From Rs1 sp000416275 (lineage in GTDB: Bacteria > Pseudomonadota > Gammaproteobacteria > Pseudomonadales > Balneatricaceae), in assembly GCA_965243635.1 (NCBI GenBank), contig OZ251574.1:3224001-3288000 (forward strand): 64,000 nt of DNA, given 5' to 3'. A program made the position numbers and the translations under genes. The notes under the pieces were generated by a model. The model saw only the letters and a list, made by a program, of their open reading frames with translations, did no database searches and was not told the origin of the DNA. Within the stretch, counting starts at the first letter, position 1. The number at the start of each line of letters is the position of its first letter. Below are positions 35,692-44,821 of the stretch, piece after piece.

Positions 35692-35870
35692 GAGACCTCT
35701 GCATCACGTTGCTAGTGAAGGTAATACAAGGCAAAAACGGCGAGATAGCGGAATTAGTATGCCCCTCTCTATGGGTATTACTGGTGTAAATGAGCATATT
35801 GAGCCGGTTTTTAACGCCGTATTATCGAGCGCAGTTATCATACCCTCTGGGTAAGTTATGCAGAGCTCTC
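35692..35870. repeat. MITE with GAGACCTCTGCATAAC ends (179 bp)
   Basis: The element begins GAGACCTCTGCATCAC and ends GTTATGCAGAGCTCTC, forming 16-bp imperfect inverted repeats. Perfect 5-bp target duplications ACTTT flank it at 35687-35691 and 35871-35875. The interior matches the copy at 37285-37488. It has no gene, so it must have been moved by a transposase encoded elsewhere. Confidence 0.88.
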
Positions 35871-35895
35871 ACTTTAAGAGATGGATTTAAATAAC

Positions 35896-36810
35896 CTAAT
35901 TTTTCATCACCAAACCCGCTTTAAAAGAAATGGTTGGACAGTGGCTATAAATATTTTGTTGCCGTGAAGATTTTGCCTTTCGCAGGGCTAAATCAACAGA
36001 GTTGAACAACATATCAGAGGTATCGATTAAGGTCGGTGTCGCAGAGGATATGCCGATATTGATAGATATTTGATTGCCTTCTATCGACATTAAATTTAAT
36101 TGCAAAATTTCTTGATGAATTTCTAAGGCTACAAATTCACAAGACTCTGAGTTTGTTTGACCGAGTATTAAGGCAAATTGATTATTCTTTAAAACTGCCA
36201 CTAAATCACAAGCTCGCCGAGCGTGTTTTTCAAAGATTTTTGCAACTTTTTTCAGCTGGAAACCATCAATTTCATCCCCCTCCAACTCACCTAACAGCAA
36301 CGCCATCTCTATTCGATTACGCATAGACCTTTGCCACTCATTAGAATAAAAATTATTGAAACTTTTTTGGTTTGCAATGCCGGTAACAGAGTCAATCAAG
36401 GTTAATTTTTCAATTTCAGCTCGGTCTTTTTTTCTATTGATGATATTGCTGTGATTTAAAATAACGTAGCGGCTCTGATCAAGTACCAGCAGATTTCCAG
36501 TCACTTCTAACCATATTTGATGGTTGATGGTATAATTTGAAAACTCTAAAACAAATTCAGAATTCTCACCTTGTAATAGCTTTGCAATTTGCAATTTACA
36601 TTCAGTAATAAAATCATCTGGATTTAAGAGAATCATCGAACAACAATCAAAATAATTTTTACCAAGACAGTCCATGCCAATAGTGGCACCCATTGCCTCC
36701 GTTAAATCCCCCCACTTTTTATTGGTGAACGAAATAACACCATCCCCTTCTATCACCACGATATAGCTATCTAATGAGTCTAAAATACCTTTGTAAATAT
36801 AATCCATCAT
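35896..36810 (-). CDS. PAS-type sensor with degenerate GGDEF domain
   Basis: About 304 residues if started at the MMDYIYKGILDS methionine (36810); the frame can be extended to 36888. The N-terminal half resembles a PAS sensor (SYIVVIEGDGVISFTNKKWGDL; LVLDQSRYVILNHSNI). A GGDEF-like domain follows from LTLIDSVTGIANQKSFNNFY near residue 145, but the signature is replaced by LKNNQFALIL, so it should lack cyclase activity. There is no predicted membrane helix. It may bind GTP or c-di-GMP or act as an adaptor. It lies 675 bp from the active GGDEF-EAL gene, same strand, separated by two MITEs. Confidence 0.75.
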   Translation of the reverse strand: MMDYIYKGILDSLDSYIVVIEGDGVISFTNKKWGDLTEAMGATIGMDCLGKNYFDCCSMILLNPDDFITECKLQIAKLLQGENSEFVLEFSNYTINHQIWLEVTGNLLVLDQSRYVILNHSNIINRKKDRAEIEKLTLIDSVTGIANQKSFNNFYSNEWQRSMRNRIEMALLLGELEGDEIDGFQLKKVAKIFEKHARRACDLVAVLKNNQFALILGQTNSESCEFVALEIHQEILQLNLMSIEGNQISINIGISSATPTLIDTSDMLFNSVDLALRKAKSSRQQNIYSHCPTISFKAGLVMKN

Positions 36811-36888
36811 GATTTTATCGGCCGCCCAGTAAAAACTATTGATTGTAAAATGACCAATTTTTCTATGCCAAACAAGATCACAACGCAC

Positions 36889-37262
36889 AGAAAACGTATC
36901 TATATTAAACGGTATAGCACAAGATTTTTTTATATCAATGTGGGGATTATAAATTTAGGAAAAAAGACTACGAGAGTTTTATTTCAATCAAGAACAGTAT
37001 TCTTTAACAATTTTAGCATTATTACAATTCAACTTAATTAGTTGATTTTATTATTAAAAAACAATAGAAATGAACATTATCAGTATTAATATAAAATTAA
37101 TACATACTTTTATATGTCGCCATACATCAGCAAATTAATGATATTTTATTGGAAATCGGAGTGTTTTTGATCTATTAGCTATGCCATCTAATGTAAAATT
37201 AATTCAACACTCCAAGAAATAGCAGCGCTATAAATAGAGTAGCATCAAAAACCATACTAATA
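36889..37262. other. AT-rich gene-free region
   Basis: Strongly AT-rich DNA with no convincing gene; a 63-codon plus-strand frame here resembles no protein. It probably contains the promoter of the PAS-GGDEF gene. Confidence 0.4.
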
Positions 37263-37284
37263 CCTGAATCCGTGACTTTAAAGT
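37263..37284. repeat. Orphan end of a CCTGAATC-family MITE
   Basis: CCTGAATCCGTGACTT and a few following bases match one end of the 160-bp element. The match stops where the next MITE begins, so a second element has inserted into or beside this one. Confidence 0.7.
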
Positions 37285-37488
37285 GAGACCTTTGCATAAC
37301 GTTGCGAGCGAAGATAATACAAGGCAAAAACCGGCGAGACAGCGGAGTCAGTATGCCCCTCACTTTGGGTACACTGTGCCCTTCTTTTATGGGTATTACC
37401 GATGTAAATGCGCATATTGAGTCGGTTTTTAACGCCGTATTACCGAGCACAGTTATCATACCTTCTGGGTAAGTTATGCAGAGCTCTC
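37285..37488. repeat. MITE with GAGACCTCTGCATAAC ends (204 bp)
   Basis: It begins GAGACCTTTGCATAAC and ends GTTATGCAGAGCTCTC. Flanking AAAGT at 37280-37284 and 37489-37493 is a perfect 5-bp target duplication. The interior aligns with the copy at 35692 apart from a short extra block (around 37369-37392), which looks like a local duplication. Confidence 0.88.
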
Positions 37489-37498
37489 AAAGTACCTA

Positions 37499-37684
37499 AT
37501 GCTGAAAATAGCAGTAACACGTGCAGGCGAAGAATGTCCTTTTGCAAAGTATAAGCAGCACTATAATTTGGCACGCACTCGATTCATGGGGCTGGCGAAA
37601 AACACGACCTTTTTTGGTTTAGCAGCCATGGCTGCTAACATTAAAAATGGGTGCTATATTTTTGACACTCTATGGTTTGGCTGA
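37499..37684 (+). pseudogene. C-terminal remnant of an IS5-type transposase
   Basis: The 61 codons contain CPFAKYKQHYNLARTRFMGLAKNTTFFGLAAMAANIKN, which resembles the end of IS5-type DDE transposases (a conserved RxRGLxKN block followed by a small hydrophobic helix). The catalytic core is absent. It abuts the MITE target duplication upstream. Confidence 0.65.
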
Positions 37685-37827
37685 GTAGATTGACGGGATA
37701 AATCCGTTTAGAAATTGGCTACAAGGCCAAAGTAGCCAATTAACAGACATAATTACCGAGGAAATCGCTGCTGAAGCAGGCTTTTAATAAATTCTAGCCG
37801 AACAAATGAGCCCAGTCTTAAATCTAG

Positions 37828-37843
37828 CAGTTATGCAGAGCTC
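37828..37843. repeat. Solitary right end of the GAGACCTCTGCATAAC MITE
   Basis: GTTATGCAGAGCTCTC is identical to the right terminal repeat of the copies at 35692 and 37285. No partner end is found nearby. It lies 17 bp before the trailer repeat of the CRISPR array. Confidence 0.7.
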
Positions 37844-37860
37844 TCTAGCTCTGTATTTAC

Positions 37861-38548
37861 TTTTCAAGCTGCGTATGCGGCAGCTAACAGCAGTGGGATA
37901 GCGTTGTCTCAGGAACAGACTTTCTAAGCTGCGTGTACGGCAGCTAACGTAAAGATAATTTACAGGTAAATGATAACACTTTTCTAAGCTGCGTGTGCGG
38001 CAGCTAACGCATCACTAGTAGCACTTGGCGGTGTAGCATGTTTCTAAGCTGCGTGTGCGGCAGCTAACTCTTAAAAACACTTCCGATCGTGGGTATTTCA
38101 TTTCTAAGCTGCGTGTGCGGCAGCTAACGGTTGTACTGATGATGCCCACGCTATGCGGGATTTCTAAGCTGCGTGTGCGGCAGCTAACTCAACGTTAAAG
38201 AAGAAGTTATTAGCGCGGATTTTCTAAGCTGCGTGTGCGGCAGCTAACCCTCGGCGGGTGCCTGCTCTATGTTAGCAACATTTCTAAGCTGCGTGTGCGG
38301 CAGCTAACGCGGAAGCCGAGGCAATCTTGTCGGTGGCAGATTTCTAAGCTGCGTGTGCGGCAGCTAACTAATTGGCTGGGCTATTCAGCATTTCGTAAGA
38401 TTTCTAAGCTGCGTGTGCGGCAGCTAACGGTGTATCACTGGACAAGTTCAATGAAGAGAATTTCTAAGCTGCGTGTGCGGCAGCTAACGATTCCTTTGCC
38501 GGTGATATGCTCTGATAACATTTCTAAGCTGCGTGTGCGGCAGCTAAC
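37861..38548 (-). CRISPR. CRISPR array, leader-distal part: 12 repeats, 11 spacers
   Basis: Twelve 28-bp repeats with a strict 60-bp period give eleven 32-bp spacers. On the minus strand the repeat starts GTTAGCTGCCGC, continues ACAC, and ends GCAGCTTAGAAA, a type I-F repeat with an AGCTGC/GCAGCT stem. The two lowest-coordinate repeats are degenerate (three changes at 37861, one at 37921), marking this as the old, trailer end and fixing transcription as minus strand. The last repeat (38521-38548) is followed by 19 bases of a spacer and then the IS91-type element. Confidence 0.98.
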
Positions 38549-38828
38549 TAGACACCCCTGGCGACATAACAAATAAGGATAGGCGTCGCGCAGCCGACGC
38601 CTTATCAGGTTGTTGGACAAGCCCGGTGGTGGCCGTACCTTTATATTGTGGATAATGCATTAATATCTAGAAGGGTTTCAGGCAGAGGGCTTTGTTTGAT
38701 TTTTATTCAGCCGAGCACTAGCCTTAGCTTTGTTCGCTAATTTAAAGATCCTTGATTTTTAAGTCTATTTTATCGGCTTACTCCTTTGTTCAAAGATAGA
38801 TTTCTTTTCATTTACTACGCTCCATTTA

Positions 38829-39860
38829 TCATCGCCGGCGTAAAATTAGTAAAAAAGTCATAGCATATTGGCAGTGTGGACATAACACATCTGGTCTTTC
38901 TGCTTTTTCTAATTCAGGTACGACAACCAACAGCAATAATTGAATACGTTTTAGCAATAGCTTTCCTCCACCGTGTAAAAAACCGTAGCAACGCAGCCGT
39001 CGAAATCGTTTAGGCAAGACATGCTGCAAAACTAACCAGATGAAGTCGAGTACAGGCAGAGAGCGGGTGCACAATTTACCGGTGTTTTTTCTGTATTGGA
39101 AGATGATCTCACCTTCTTTTTCGCCGATAATATTCTGATCCTGCAGCACACCACGATATAAATATCGTGATAAATACTTAAGCGCTGGAAGGCCGTTACC
39201 TACTTTACGGCAGTTGACTATCCATTTTTTGGGTAGTCTAGGAAGGCTAAAGCCCGCGCTATTTAGGTAATCCAACATCCTCGCTCGCCATACACTGGCC
39301 ACTGCTTTTTCGTTAAATAAAAATGTCCCTTTGTTTTTAATCCATTGTTTCTTAGATTTGTTATAGCCCCCGCCGGGGATGACAATATGTAAGTGAGGAT
39401 GGAAATCGAGCCTTCGTGTATGGGTGTGCAATATGATGATAAAGCCGGGATCAGCCCCAAGCTTCGGTGAAGTCCTCGCAAAATCTTTGACCAGTTGTGA
39501 GGCGATTGTAAACATGGCGGCATAGACCTTTTTTTGGTTATGCCAGACTAGCGGGCGCAGCTCAAAAGGCAGAGTGACCGTCAGCATAAAATAGTCGACT
39601 GGGAGTAGCTTTTGTTGCTCTCTTTCAATCCATTGGCTAGTGTCTCGCTGTTGGCACATTGGACAGCTGCGATGACCACAAGAAAGAGGGAAGCGTTCAA
39701 CCGTATTGCAATGATCGCAGTGCCATAAGCTTTTACCCGCTCGTTCAGTTCGACAAAGTAGTACCGCGTCGATTAAACGCCGCATAGCTGGGGTTATGCG
39801 ATCACCGTATTCTTCTAATAGTTCATGCTTATGTTGTTTAATAATGCTTGCCAGAGTCAT
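38829..39860 (-). CDS. IS91-family rolling-circle transposase
   Basis: A 343-residue HUH-type transposase. The N-terminal zinc finger reads CDHCNTVERFPLSCGHRSCPMC. The HUH metal motif is FHPHLHIVIPGGG near residue 165, and the tyrosine region is LKYLSRYLYRGVL near residue 242. The frame can be opened further upstream (39905), but the ATG at 39860 has a strong GGGAGGTGG ribosome binding site. It overlaps the upstream recombinase gene by 23 bp. IS91-family elements transpose without target duplications, which fits the lack of one here. Confidence 0.92.
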   Translation of the reverse strand: MTLASIIKQHKHELLEEYGDRITPAMRRLIDAVLLCRTERAGKSLWHCDHCNTVERFPLSCGHRSCPMCQQRDTSQWIEREQQKLLPVDYFMLTVTLPFELRPLVWHNQKKVYAAMFTIASQLVKDFARTSPKLGADPGFIIILHTHTRRLDFHPHLHIVIPGGGYNKSKKQWIKNKGTFLFNEKAVASVWRARMLDYLNSAGFSLPRLPKKWIVNCRKVGNGLPALKYLSRYLYRGVLQDQNIIGEKEGEIIFQYRKNTGKLCTRSLPVLDFIWLVLQHVLPKRFRRLRCYGFLHGGGKLLLKRIQLLLLVVVPELEKAERPDVLCPHCQYAMTFLLILRRR

Positions 39861-40746
39861 GATCCACCTCCCACTTAATCGAGAGGTTATTGGCAAGCTG
39901 ATCAATTTTATCGCCTGTATCTTTGATTCTAATATCCGTTAGTTGAGTATAACGCGCGGTCGTATTTAAACTGTTGTGCCCCAGCAGCGACTGCAGAGAG
40001 CGTAAATCTACACCTAATTCGAGTAAGTGGGTTGCATAGCAATGCCTCAAGGTATGCGGCGACACTCTTTTAGTGAAGGGGCAATCTCTAACGACTGCTT
40101 TGAGTGCCTTTTGTATGCCACTTGAATCGATGACGGCATCCGATATAATCGATTTACTGGGGAATATCCATGTAGGGTGACGATGTGTAGCCCAATAGAC
40201 TCGCAATGCTTCTAAGGTGCGCTGTGGTAGCGTGATATAGCGATCTTTACCGCCTTTAGCATTACGAATATGCACTTGCATTAAGGCTTTATCGATATCA
40301 CCAATGGCTAAATGTCGTCCTTCCCCTAAGCGTAAGCCTAGACTGTACAAAGTGAGAAAGAAGGTTTGATAGCGCAGCTGTTTGGTGCGTGAAATGATCA
40401 TTGAAATTTCAGTGGGTGTAAGGATGTCAGGTAACGTTCTGACTTGCGGTGGTTTAACAATATTAAGCCACTCCCAAGGTCTGTTAATGACGTATCGATA
40501 GAAAAATTGGAAAGCGTTTCTATCTACTTTGACGGTGCTCCATGAATGAGTTTCGATGAGAGATGCAAAATAGCATTTAAGATCATTGGTGTTTAATTCG
40601 TCAGGCCTCCTATCAAAGAAAGCGGTTAGCCTGCGTAATGAACGCGCGTAGGAATCAATGGTACTGGGGCGTTTACCTTGCAGTTTAAGATTGGTAATAT
40701 GTTGTTGATATAAATGTTCGGTGATTTTCTGATCAGATGAGTTCAT
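39838..40746 (-). CDS. Tyrosine recombinase of the IS91-type element
   Basis: A 302-residue phage-integrase-family recombinase. It has an N-terminal SAM-like core-binding domain, then the catalytic residues in SLGLRLGEGRHL (Arg), SPHTLRHCYATHLLE (His-x-x-Arg), QSLLGHNSLNTTARYTQL (His and the nucleophile Tyr). Some IS91 relatives carry such a recombinase directly upstream of the transposase and transcribe both together, as here. It is not a phage integrase: no phage genes are nearby. Confidence 0.92.
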   Translation of the reverse strand: MNSSDQKITEHLYQQHITNLKLQGKRPSTIDSYARSLRRLTAFFDRRPDELNTNDLKCYFASLIETHSWSTVKVDRNAFQFFYRYVINRPWEWLNIVKPPQVRTLPDILTPTEISMIISRTKQLRYQTFFLTLYSLGLRLGEGRHLAIGDIDKALMQVHIRNAKGGKDRYITLPQRTLEALRVYWATHRHPTWIFPSKSIISDAVIDSSGIQKALKAVVRDCPFTKRVSPHTLRHCYATHLLELGVDLRSLQSLLGHNSLNTTARYTQLTDIRIKDTGDKIDQLANNLSIKWEVDHDSGKHY

Positions 40747-40865
40747 GATGAACCCTCCTATGTTAGATAATCTGTATTGATTACCTCATAGATAGGGTGC
40801 GCTTAATGGTTGGGGAATTGCTGTTTTTTTCTGCCGCGTAGCGGCTTCGTTCAACAATAAACTCA

Positions 40866-43114
40866 TTTCTAAGCTGCGTGTGCGGCAGCTAACGCGAGCC
40901 TCTAACCATCGATGACTTATACCAATTTCTAAGCTGCGTGTGCGGCAGCTAACCATCAGCAGCAGCTCTGTTAGAAGCTCAAACATTTCTAAGCTGCGTG
41001 TGCGGCAGCTAACGTCTGTGAGCTGTGAGACTCTATAACCATTCTTTTCTAAGCTGCGTGTGCGGCAGCTAACTTAAGATTCTCGCTGAAACTGCTGAAA
41101 CAATGTTTCTAAGCTGCGTGTGCGGCAGCTAACCGATCACCAATGACTTTGTAAAGGCTCCTAACTTTCTAAGCTGCGTGTGCGGCAGCTAACAACCGAA
41201 TCAGACTCACAAGCTGATAGTTTTTTTTCTAAGCTGCGTGTGCGGCAGCTAACAAAACCGGTCTTCCTTCTTCTGTTTTTGTATTTTTCTAAGCTGCGTG
41301 TGCGGCAGCTAACGTATGTATTGGATGTGCAACATTGATACATTTTTTCTAAGCTGCGTGTGCGGCAGCTAACGTGTTACAGACGGCATGTCACCCGAGC
41401 AAATATTTCTAAGCTGCGTGTGCGGCAGCTAACGTTGCATCATTAGCAGGCTCTTTTAACTTCTCTTTCTAAGCTGCGTGTGCGGCAGCTAACATTAAGA
41501 AAAGTGTTGCGAGGGGGAGTTACTATTTCTAAGCTGCGTGTGCGGCAGCTAACATATATCACCCTTTGCACCAAGGATACCACAATTTCTAAGCTGCGTG
41601 TGCGGCAGCTAACTATACAAGCAGGTTCCTGTTTTTGAAAGAAACTTTCTAAGCTGCGTGTGCGGCAGCTAACTAATGAATAAAGAACTAGGCGATGGTG
41701 CTGGTTTTCTAAGCTGCGTGTGCGGCAGCTAACTCAACAAAAGAAGTAAAGTAATCTTGAACTGTTTTCTAAGCTGCGTGTGCGGCAGCTAACGATTTCA
41801 ATACAACTTTACCGTATGAGTACCATTTCTAAGCTGCGTGTGCGGCAGCTAACTAAGCCGGTAATGAGTTAAAGCCAAAGTGCCATTTCTAAGCTGCGTG
41901 TGCGGCAGCTAACAACAAAAAATTGTTGCTGCAAATAAAATTAGATTTCTAAGCTGCGTGTGCGGCAGCTAACTATACACATTTCCACGCATAGCTAAAC
42001 TAGTATTTCTAAGCTGCGTGTGCGGCAGCTAACTGTACTATCAACAACAAAGAGACATTTTTAAATTTCTAAGCTGCGTGTGCGGCAGCTAACTGTTGTG
42101 ACGTGTTGCAACAATAGCAGAGATATTTCTAAGCTGCGTGTGCGGCAGCTAACATATCCATGCAGTAGGACCATATTTCTTGAATTTTCTAAGCTGCGTG
42201 TGCGGCAGCTAACTCTAAGTATGATTTCTACGTTATCCAATTCTATTTCTAAGCTGCGTGTGCGGCAGCTAACCATTAGCGCCAGCAGGTACACTAATAA
42301 TGGTATTTCTAAGCTGCGTGTGCGGCAGCTAACCGCCCCTGTTATTAAACCCCGTAAATACCCATTTTCTAAGCTGCGTGTGCGGCAGCTAACCTAGTGG
42401 TTGGAGGGGGTTAAACTGGGTAATATTTCTAAGCTGCGTGTGCGGCAGCTAACAATGTGTAGGTTAGACTCAGTATTTCTATACTTTTCTAAGCTGCGTG
42501 TGCGGCAGCTAACAAGACCCAGGCGTAACACGTAACATTATTAATTTTCTAAGCTGCGTGTGCGGCAGCTAACGGTAGAAAAATACTAGACTTCAATAAA
42601 GTTACATTTCTAAGCTGCGTGTGCGGCAGCTAACTGTTACCGTTCCAAGTTGATTTGGGGTTAACATTTCTAAGCTGCGTGTGCGGCAGCTAACAATACA
42701 TCAAAGTGCGTGACTTTATGTGCTTATTTCTAAGCTGCGTGTGCGGCAGCTAACTAACCCACCCAACTTTAGCTTTTTGGGTAATGTTTCTAAGCTGCGT
42801 GTGCGGCAGCTAACAAGCAAATGTACCGTCATCTCCCTCAGTTTTATTTCTAAGCTGCGTGTGCGGCAGCTAACTAGACTGTAATTCAATTACACTGACT
42901 ATGATATTTCTAAGCTACGTGTGCGGCAGCTAACATTGTGCAATAAGTTTATTAACCACGTCTTGTTTTCTAAGCTGCGTGTGCGGCAGCTAACTTAGTG
43001 TTATCCTCAACTGATAACCCTACACTTTTCTAAGCTGCGTGTGCGGCAGCTAACTAAAGGTACATTTAAACCTTACTTAGACTATTTTTCTAAGCTGCGT
43101 GTGCGGCAGCTAAC
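40866..43114 (-). CRISPR. CRISPR array, leader-proximal part: 38 repeats, 37 spacers
   Basis: Twenty-nine repeats run from 40866 to 42573 and nine from 42607 to 43114, all 28 bp with 32-bp spacers, except for one 33-bp spacer at 42574-42606. The repeat is the same as in the leader-distal part; only the copy at 42907 has a single change. Repeat quality is nearly perfect, as expected towards the leader, which lies on the cas6f side. With the part at 37861 it makes a total of 50 repeats. I saw no duplicated spacer but did not compare them exhaustively. Confidence 0.98.
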
Positions 43115-43242
43115 TGAAGAATATCAGACAAAAAATCAGCTACAACAATAATTTACCTTAAAAATGTAAATTTACCCAATAATTTAATGGGTGTTGTAGC
43201 TAATTGTTTTTAATCATATTTTTAAAGAACAAAAAATAAAGG
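43115..43242 (-). promoter_or_regulatory. CRISPR leader
   Basis: The 128 bp between the first repeat and the cas6f stop codon are AT-rich, as leaders are. AGCTACAACA (43137-43146) and TGTTGTAGCT (43192-43201) form a long-range inverted repeat that encloses a smaller CCCAATAATTTAATGGG hairpin-like segment. This could be the cas operon terminator and/or a leader element. The promoter itself was not located. Confidence 0.6.
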
Positions 43243-43797
43243 TTAAAACCAAGCTATCGTTGCCGTTTTACTTAATCCAAAATAATCAAACTCTCCTTTG
43301 ATGGCTTCTTGCTGCGATTCCGTCATCTGAAAATACCGACGATGATGATTTCCATTAGTATTACTCTCTAGTTCTAGAAAAGGTAATTCTGTCATTTGCA
43401 CGGCAAACATTTTTGCTTTATAAGCTTTGATTTCATCATCAGCAATACTGCCTCTCTTGATAAGCCGTCTTAAGTGCGAACCACTCATGTTATGCTGCCA
43501 GCGTGAAATCCTTCGATGCAGAGTATTATTTGGGATTGATTTAATGTCACTGCAATCACAATACCCTACCAATCCCCCTAGCCATTTTGTGGCCATTAGC
43601 TCTTGTAATCGTGATGCTGTCGCATGAATCCTGATTAAACGCCCAAGTAAGACTTTAGCCTCTGGGAAGCTCACTCCTATATCATTTGCACTTAGATCAC
43701 ATAGTACTTTGTGAAACTTTGTGAAAATTTTATTCAGTAATATATTTTGGCGCATTTCTGCATCAGGATTTATTCTTATATCAATATATGAATCCAT
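43243..43797 (-). CDS. cas6f: Cas6f (Csy4) pre-crRNA endoribonuclease
   Basis: A 184-residue Cas6f. A histidine is found exactly at position 29 (FTKFHKVL), the position of the catalytic His29 of Pseudomonas Csy4. The basic helix RRISRWQHNMSGSHLRRLIKRG near residue 98 corresponds to the arginine-rich helix that grips the repeat hairpin. HHRRYFQM near residue 150 and FDYFGLSKTATIAWF at the end are typical. It cuts the array transcript and stays bound to the crRNA 3' hairpin. It is the last gene of the cas operon, 13 bp after cas5fv. Confidence 0.93.
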   Translation of the reverse strand: MDSYIDIRINPDAEMRQNILLNKIFTKFHKVLCDLSANDIGVSFPEAKVLLGRLIRIHATASRLQELMATKWLGGLVGYCDCSDIKSIPNNTLHRRISRWQHNMSGSHLRRLIKRGSIADDEIKAYKAKMFAVQMTELPFLELESNTNGNHHRRYFQMTESQQEAIKGEFDYFGLSKTATIAWF

Positions 43798-43809
43798 TAC
43801 TTACCCTCC

Positions 43810-44814
43810 CTATAGCCTAATATTTGATACGTAAGCTAAGCCTTTTTTTCCTAAGTAAAAACTTGAAACACCAGCATTCTCAATTTTTTCTTTTATATCG
43901 ATTGCTTGCTCACGAGTTATATTGATATTGATATTGAGCATCCCACCGGCTTTTTCCATTAGTGAAGTAACCTCACCAATGCCTTTAATTCTTTCTTTTC
44001 GAACATAAGGATTCCCCCAAATCTTCTTTTTTGCACCCGATGTGTATCGGCTCATAAAGTCTTTTTTAGTAAATCCATTATTCGAAATCCCACTTAAACC
44101 GCCCGCTTTTGTTCTGGCGGAGGATACATCAAACTGTGAAGATAAACGTTCCAGTTGTAAATAAAGTGAGGAGCAATATAAACTAATAGGTAAAATTAGT
44201 TCTTTATTATTAATCCCTTTATATTTTTCAAATTTAGATTGTAGATAAATAAAAGCATCGTTAACTTTCCCTTCATTAGGTATCGGTTTATATTTAAAAA
44301 TGTCTTCTAATCGATTCATAATAACGAGTGGATTGTGCTCTATCTTTGAAGTCACCGTTTTATTTTCAATAATAAATTCACACAAGTCTTCTATTTCAAG
44401 AGATAACAAACCCCATAGTTGCGAGGAGTAATCGGAGAGGAAAATCGGCGAATCAACTTGAATCATACCCGTATAAGAATTCTGATCTTCACTGCCAGAA
44501 ATATTGCGAATATAAGTCATTTCTTGATTCACGTAGCTTGGCCTATCTTCAAAGGTAACTGCGTTTTCTATCTCTTTAAAATAGTAATCAGCTTGTTCTC
44601 TTGATTGGTATAGCTTACGTTGATCGCCGATTAATCGATTCAACACCCCCATCACTGTATCTTGACTAACACGCCGCTGAATATAATTTTCCGGTTTCTT
44701 TAAGCTAGTCATCGATCCAATAAATTTTCTACCTGTTTTAGGTAATGCCTCATTATTGGAACCATCCAAAAATGAGTTTCGCCAGCTCGAGTCATAGCTA
44801 ATTTCAATTTTCAT
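43810..44814 (-). CDS. cas5fv: Cas5fv of the minimal I-F2 (I-Fv) Cascade
   Basis: A 334-residue protein closely resembling Cas5fv of Shewanella putrefaciens: MKIEISYDSSWRNSFLDGSNNE at the start (shown only in part here), IGSMTSLKK, TVMGVLNRLIGDQRKLYQ, KTKAGG-like RTKAGGLSGISNNGFTKKDFM and the end VSSFYLGKKGLAYV. In that known system Cas5fv caps the crRNA 5' end and takes over PAM reading from the missing large subunit. The frame extends upstream to 44883, but the ATG at 44814 follows an AGGTG site and lies 7 bp after the cas7fv stop. Confidence 0.92.
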   Translation of the reverse strand: MKIEISYDSSWRNSFLDGSNNEALPKTGRKFIGSMTSLKKPENYIQRRVSQDTVMGVLNRLIGDQRKLYQSREQADYYFKEIENAVTFEDRPSYVNQEMTYIRNISGSEDQNSYTGMIQVDSPIFLSDYSSQLWGLLSLEIEDLCEFIIENKTVTSKIEHNPLVIMNRLEDIFKYKPIPNEGKVNDAFIYLQSKFEKYKGINNKELILPISLYCSSLYLQLERLSSQFDVSSARTKAGGLSGISNNGFTKKDFMSRYTSGAKKKIWGNPYVRKERIKGIGEVTSLMEKAGGMLNININITREQAIDIKEKIENAGVSSFYLGKKGLAYVSNIRL

Positions 44815-44821
44815 AAGACAC

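Larger units (their letters stand above)
38568..40852 (-). mobile_element. IS91-type element with tyrosine recombinase, inserted in the CRISPR array
   Basis: The block between the two array halves carries an IS91-type transposase and a recombinase, both on the minus strand. At the left end GGCGTCG and CGACGCC form a hairpin (38582-38601), as expected near the ends of rolling-circle elements. At the right end GTTC (40849-40852), a known IS91-type target/border tetranucleotide, precedes 13 bases and then an array repeat. If the borders lie at 38568 and 40852, the outer spacer fragments are 19 and 13 nt, together one 32-nt spacer. The exact borders are inferred from that sum. Confidence 0.75.

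Noticed and set aside
37199..37459. 86-codon minus-strand frame
   Set aside because: It lies almost wholly inside MITE DNA and has no protein likeness.
38235..38576. Open frame of 113 codons containing repeated KLRVRQLT
   Set aside because: It is a translation of CRISPR repeats and spacers; the 60-bp period keeps the frame open. The same applies to frames with repeated VSCRTRSLE at 40786-40986, 41161-41343, 42061-42294 and the KLRVRQLT frame at 42080-42397.
39838..40746. Tyrosine recombinase as a prophage or integron integrase
   Set aside because: No phage genes or cassette array; it overlaps an IS91-type transposase and fits as its accessory gene.
38829..40746. CRISPR-associated transposon (Tn7-like) within the locus
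   Set aside because: No tnsA, tnsB, tnsC or tniQ gene is present; the enzymes here are IS91-type and integrase-type.
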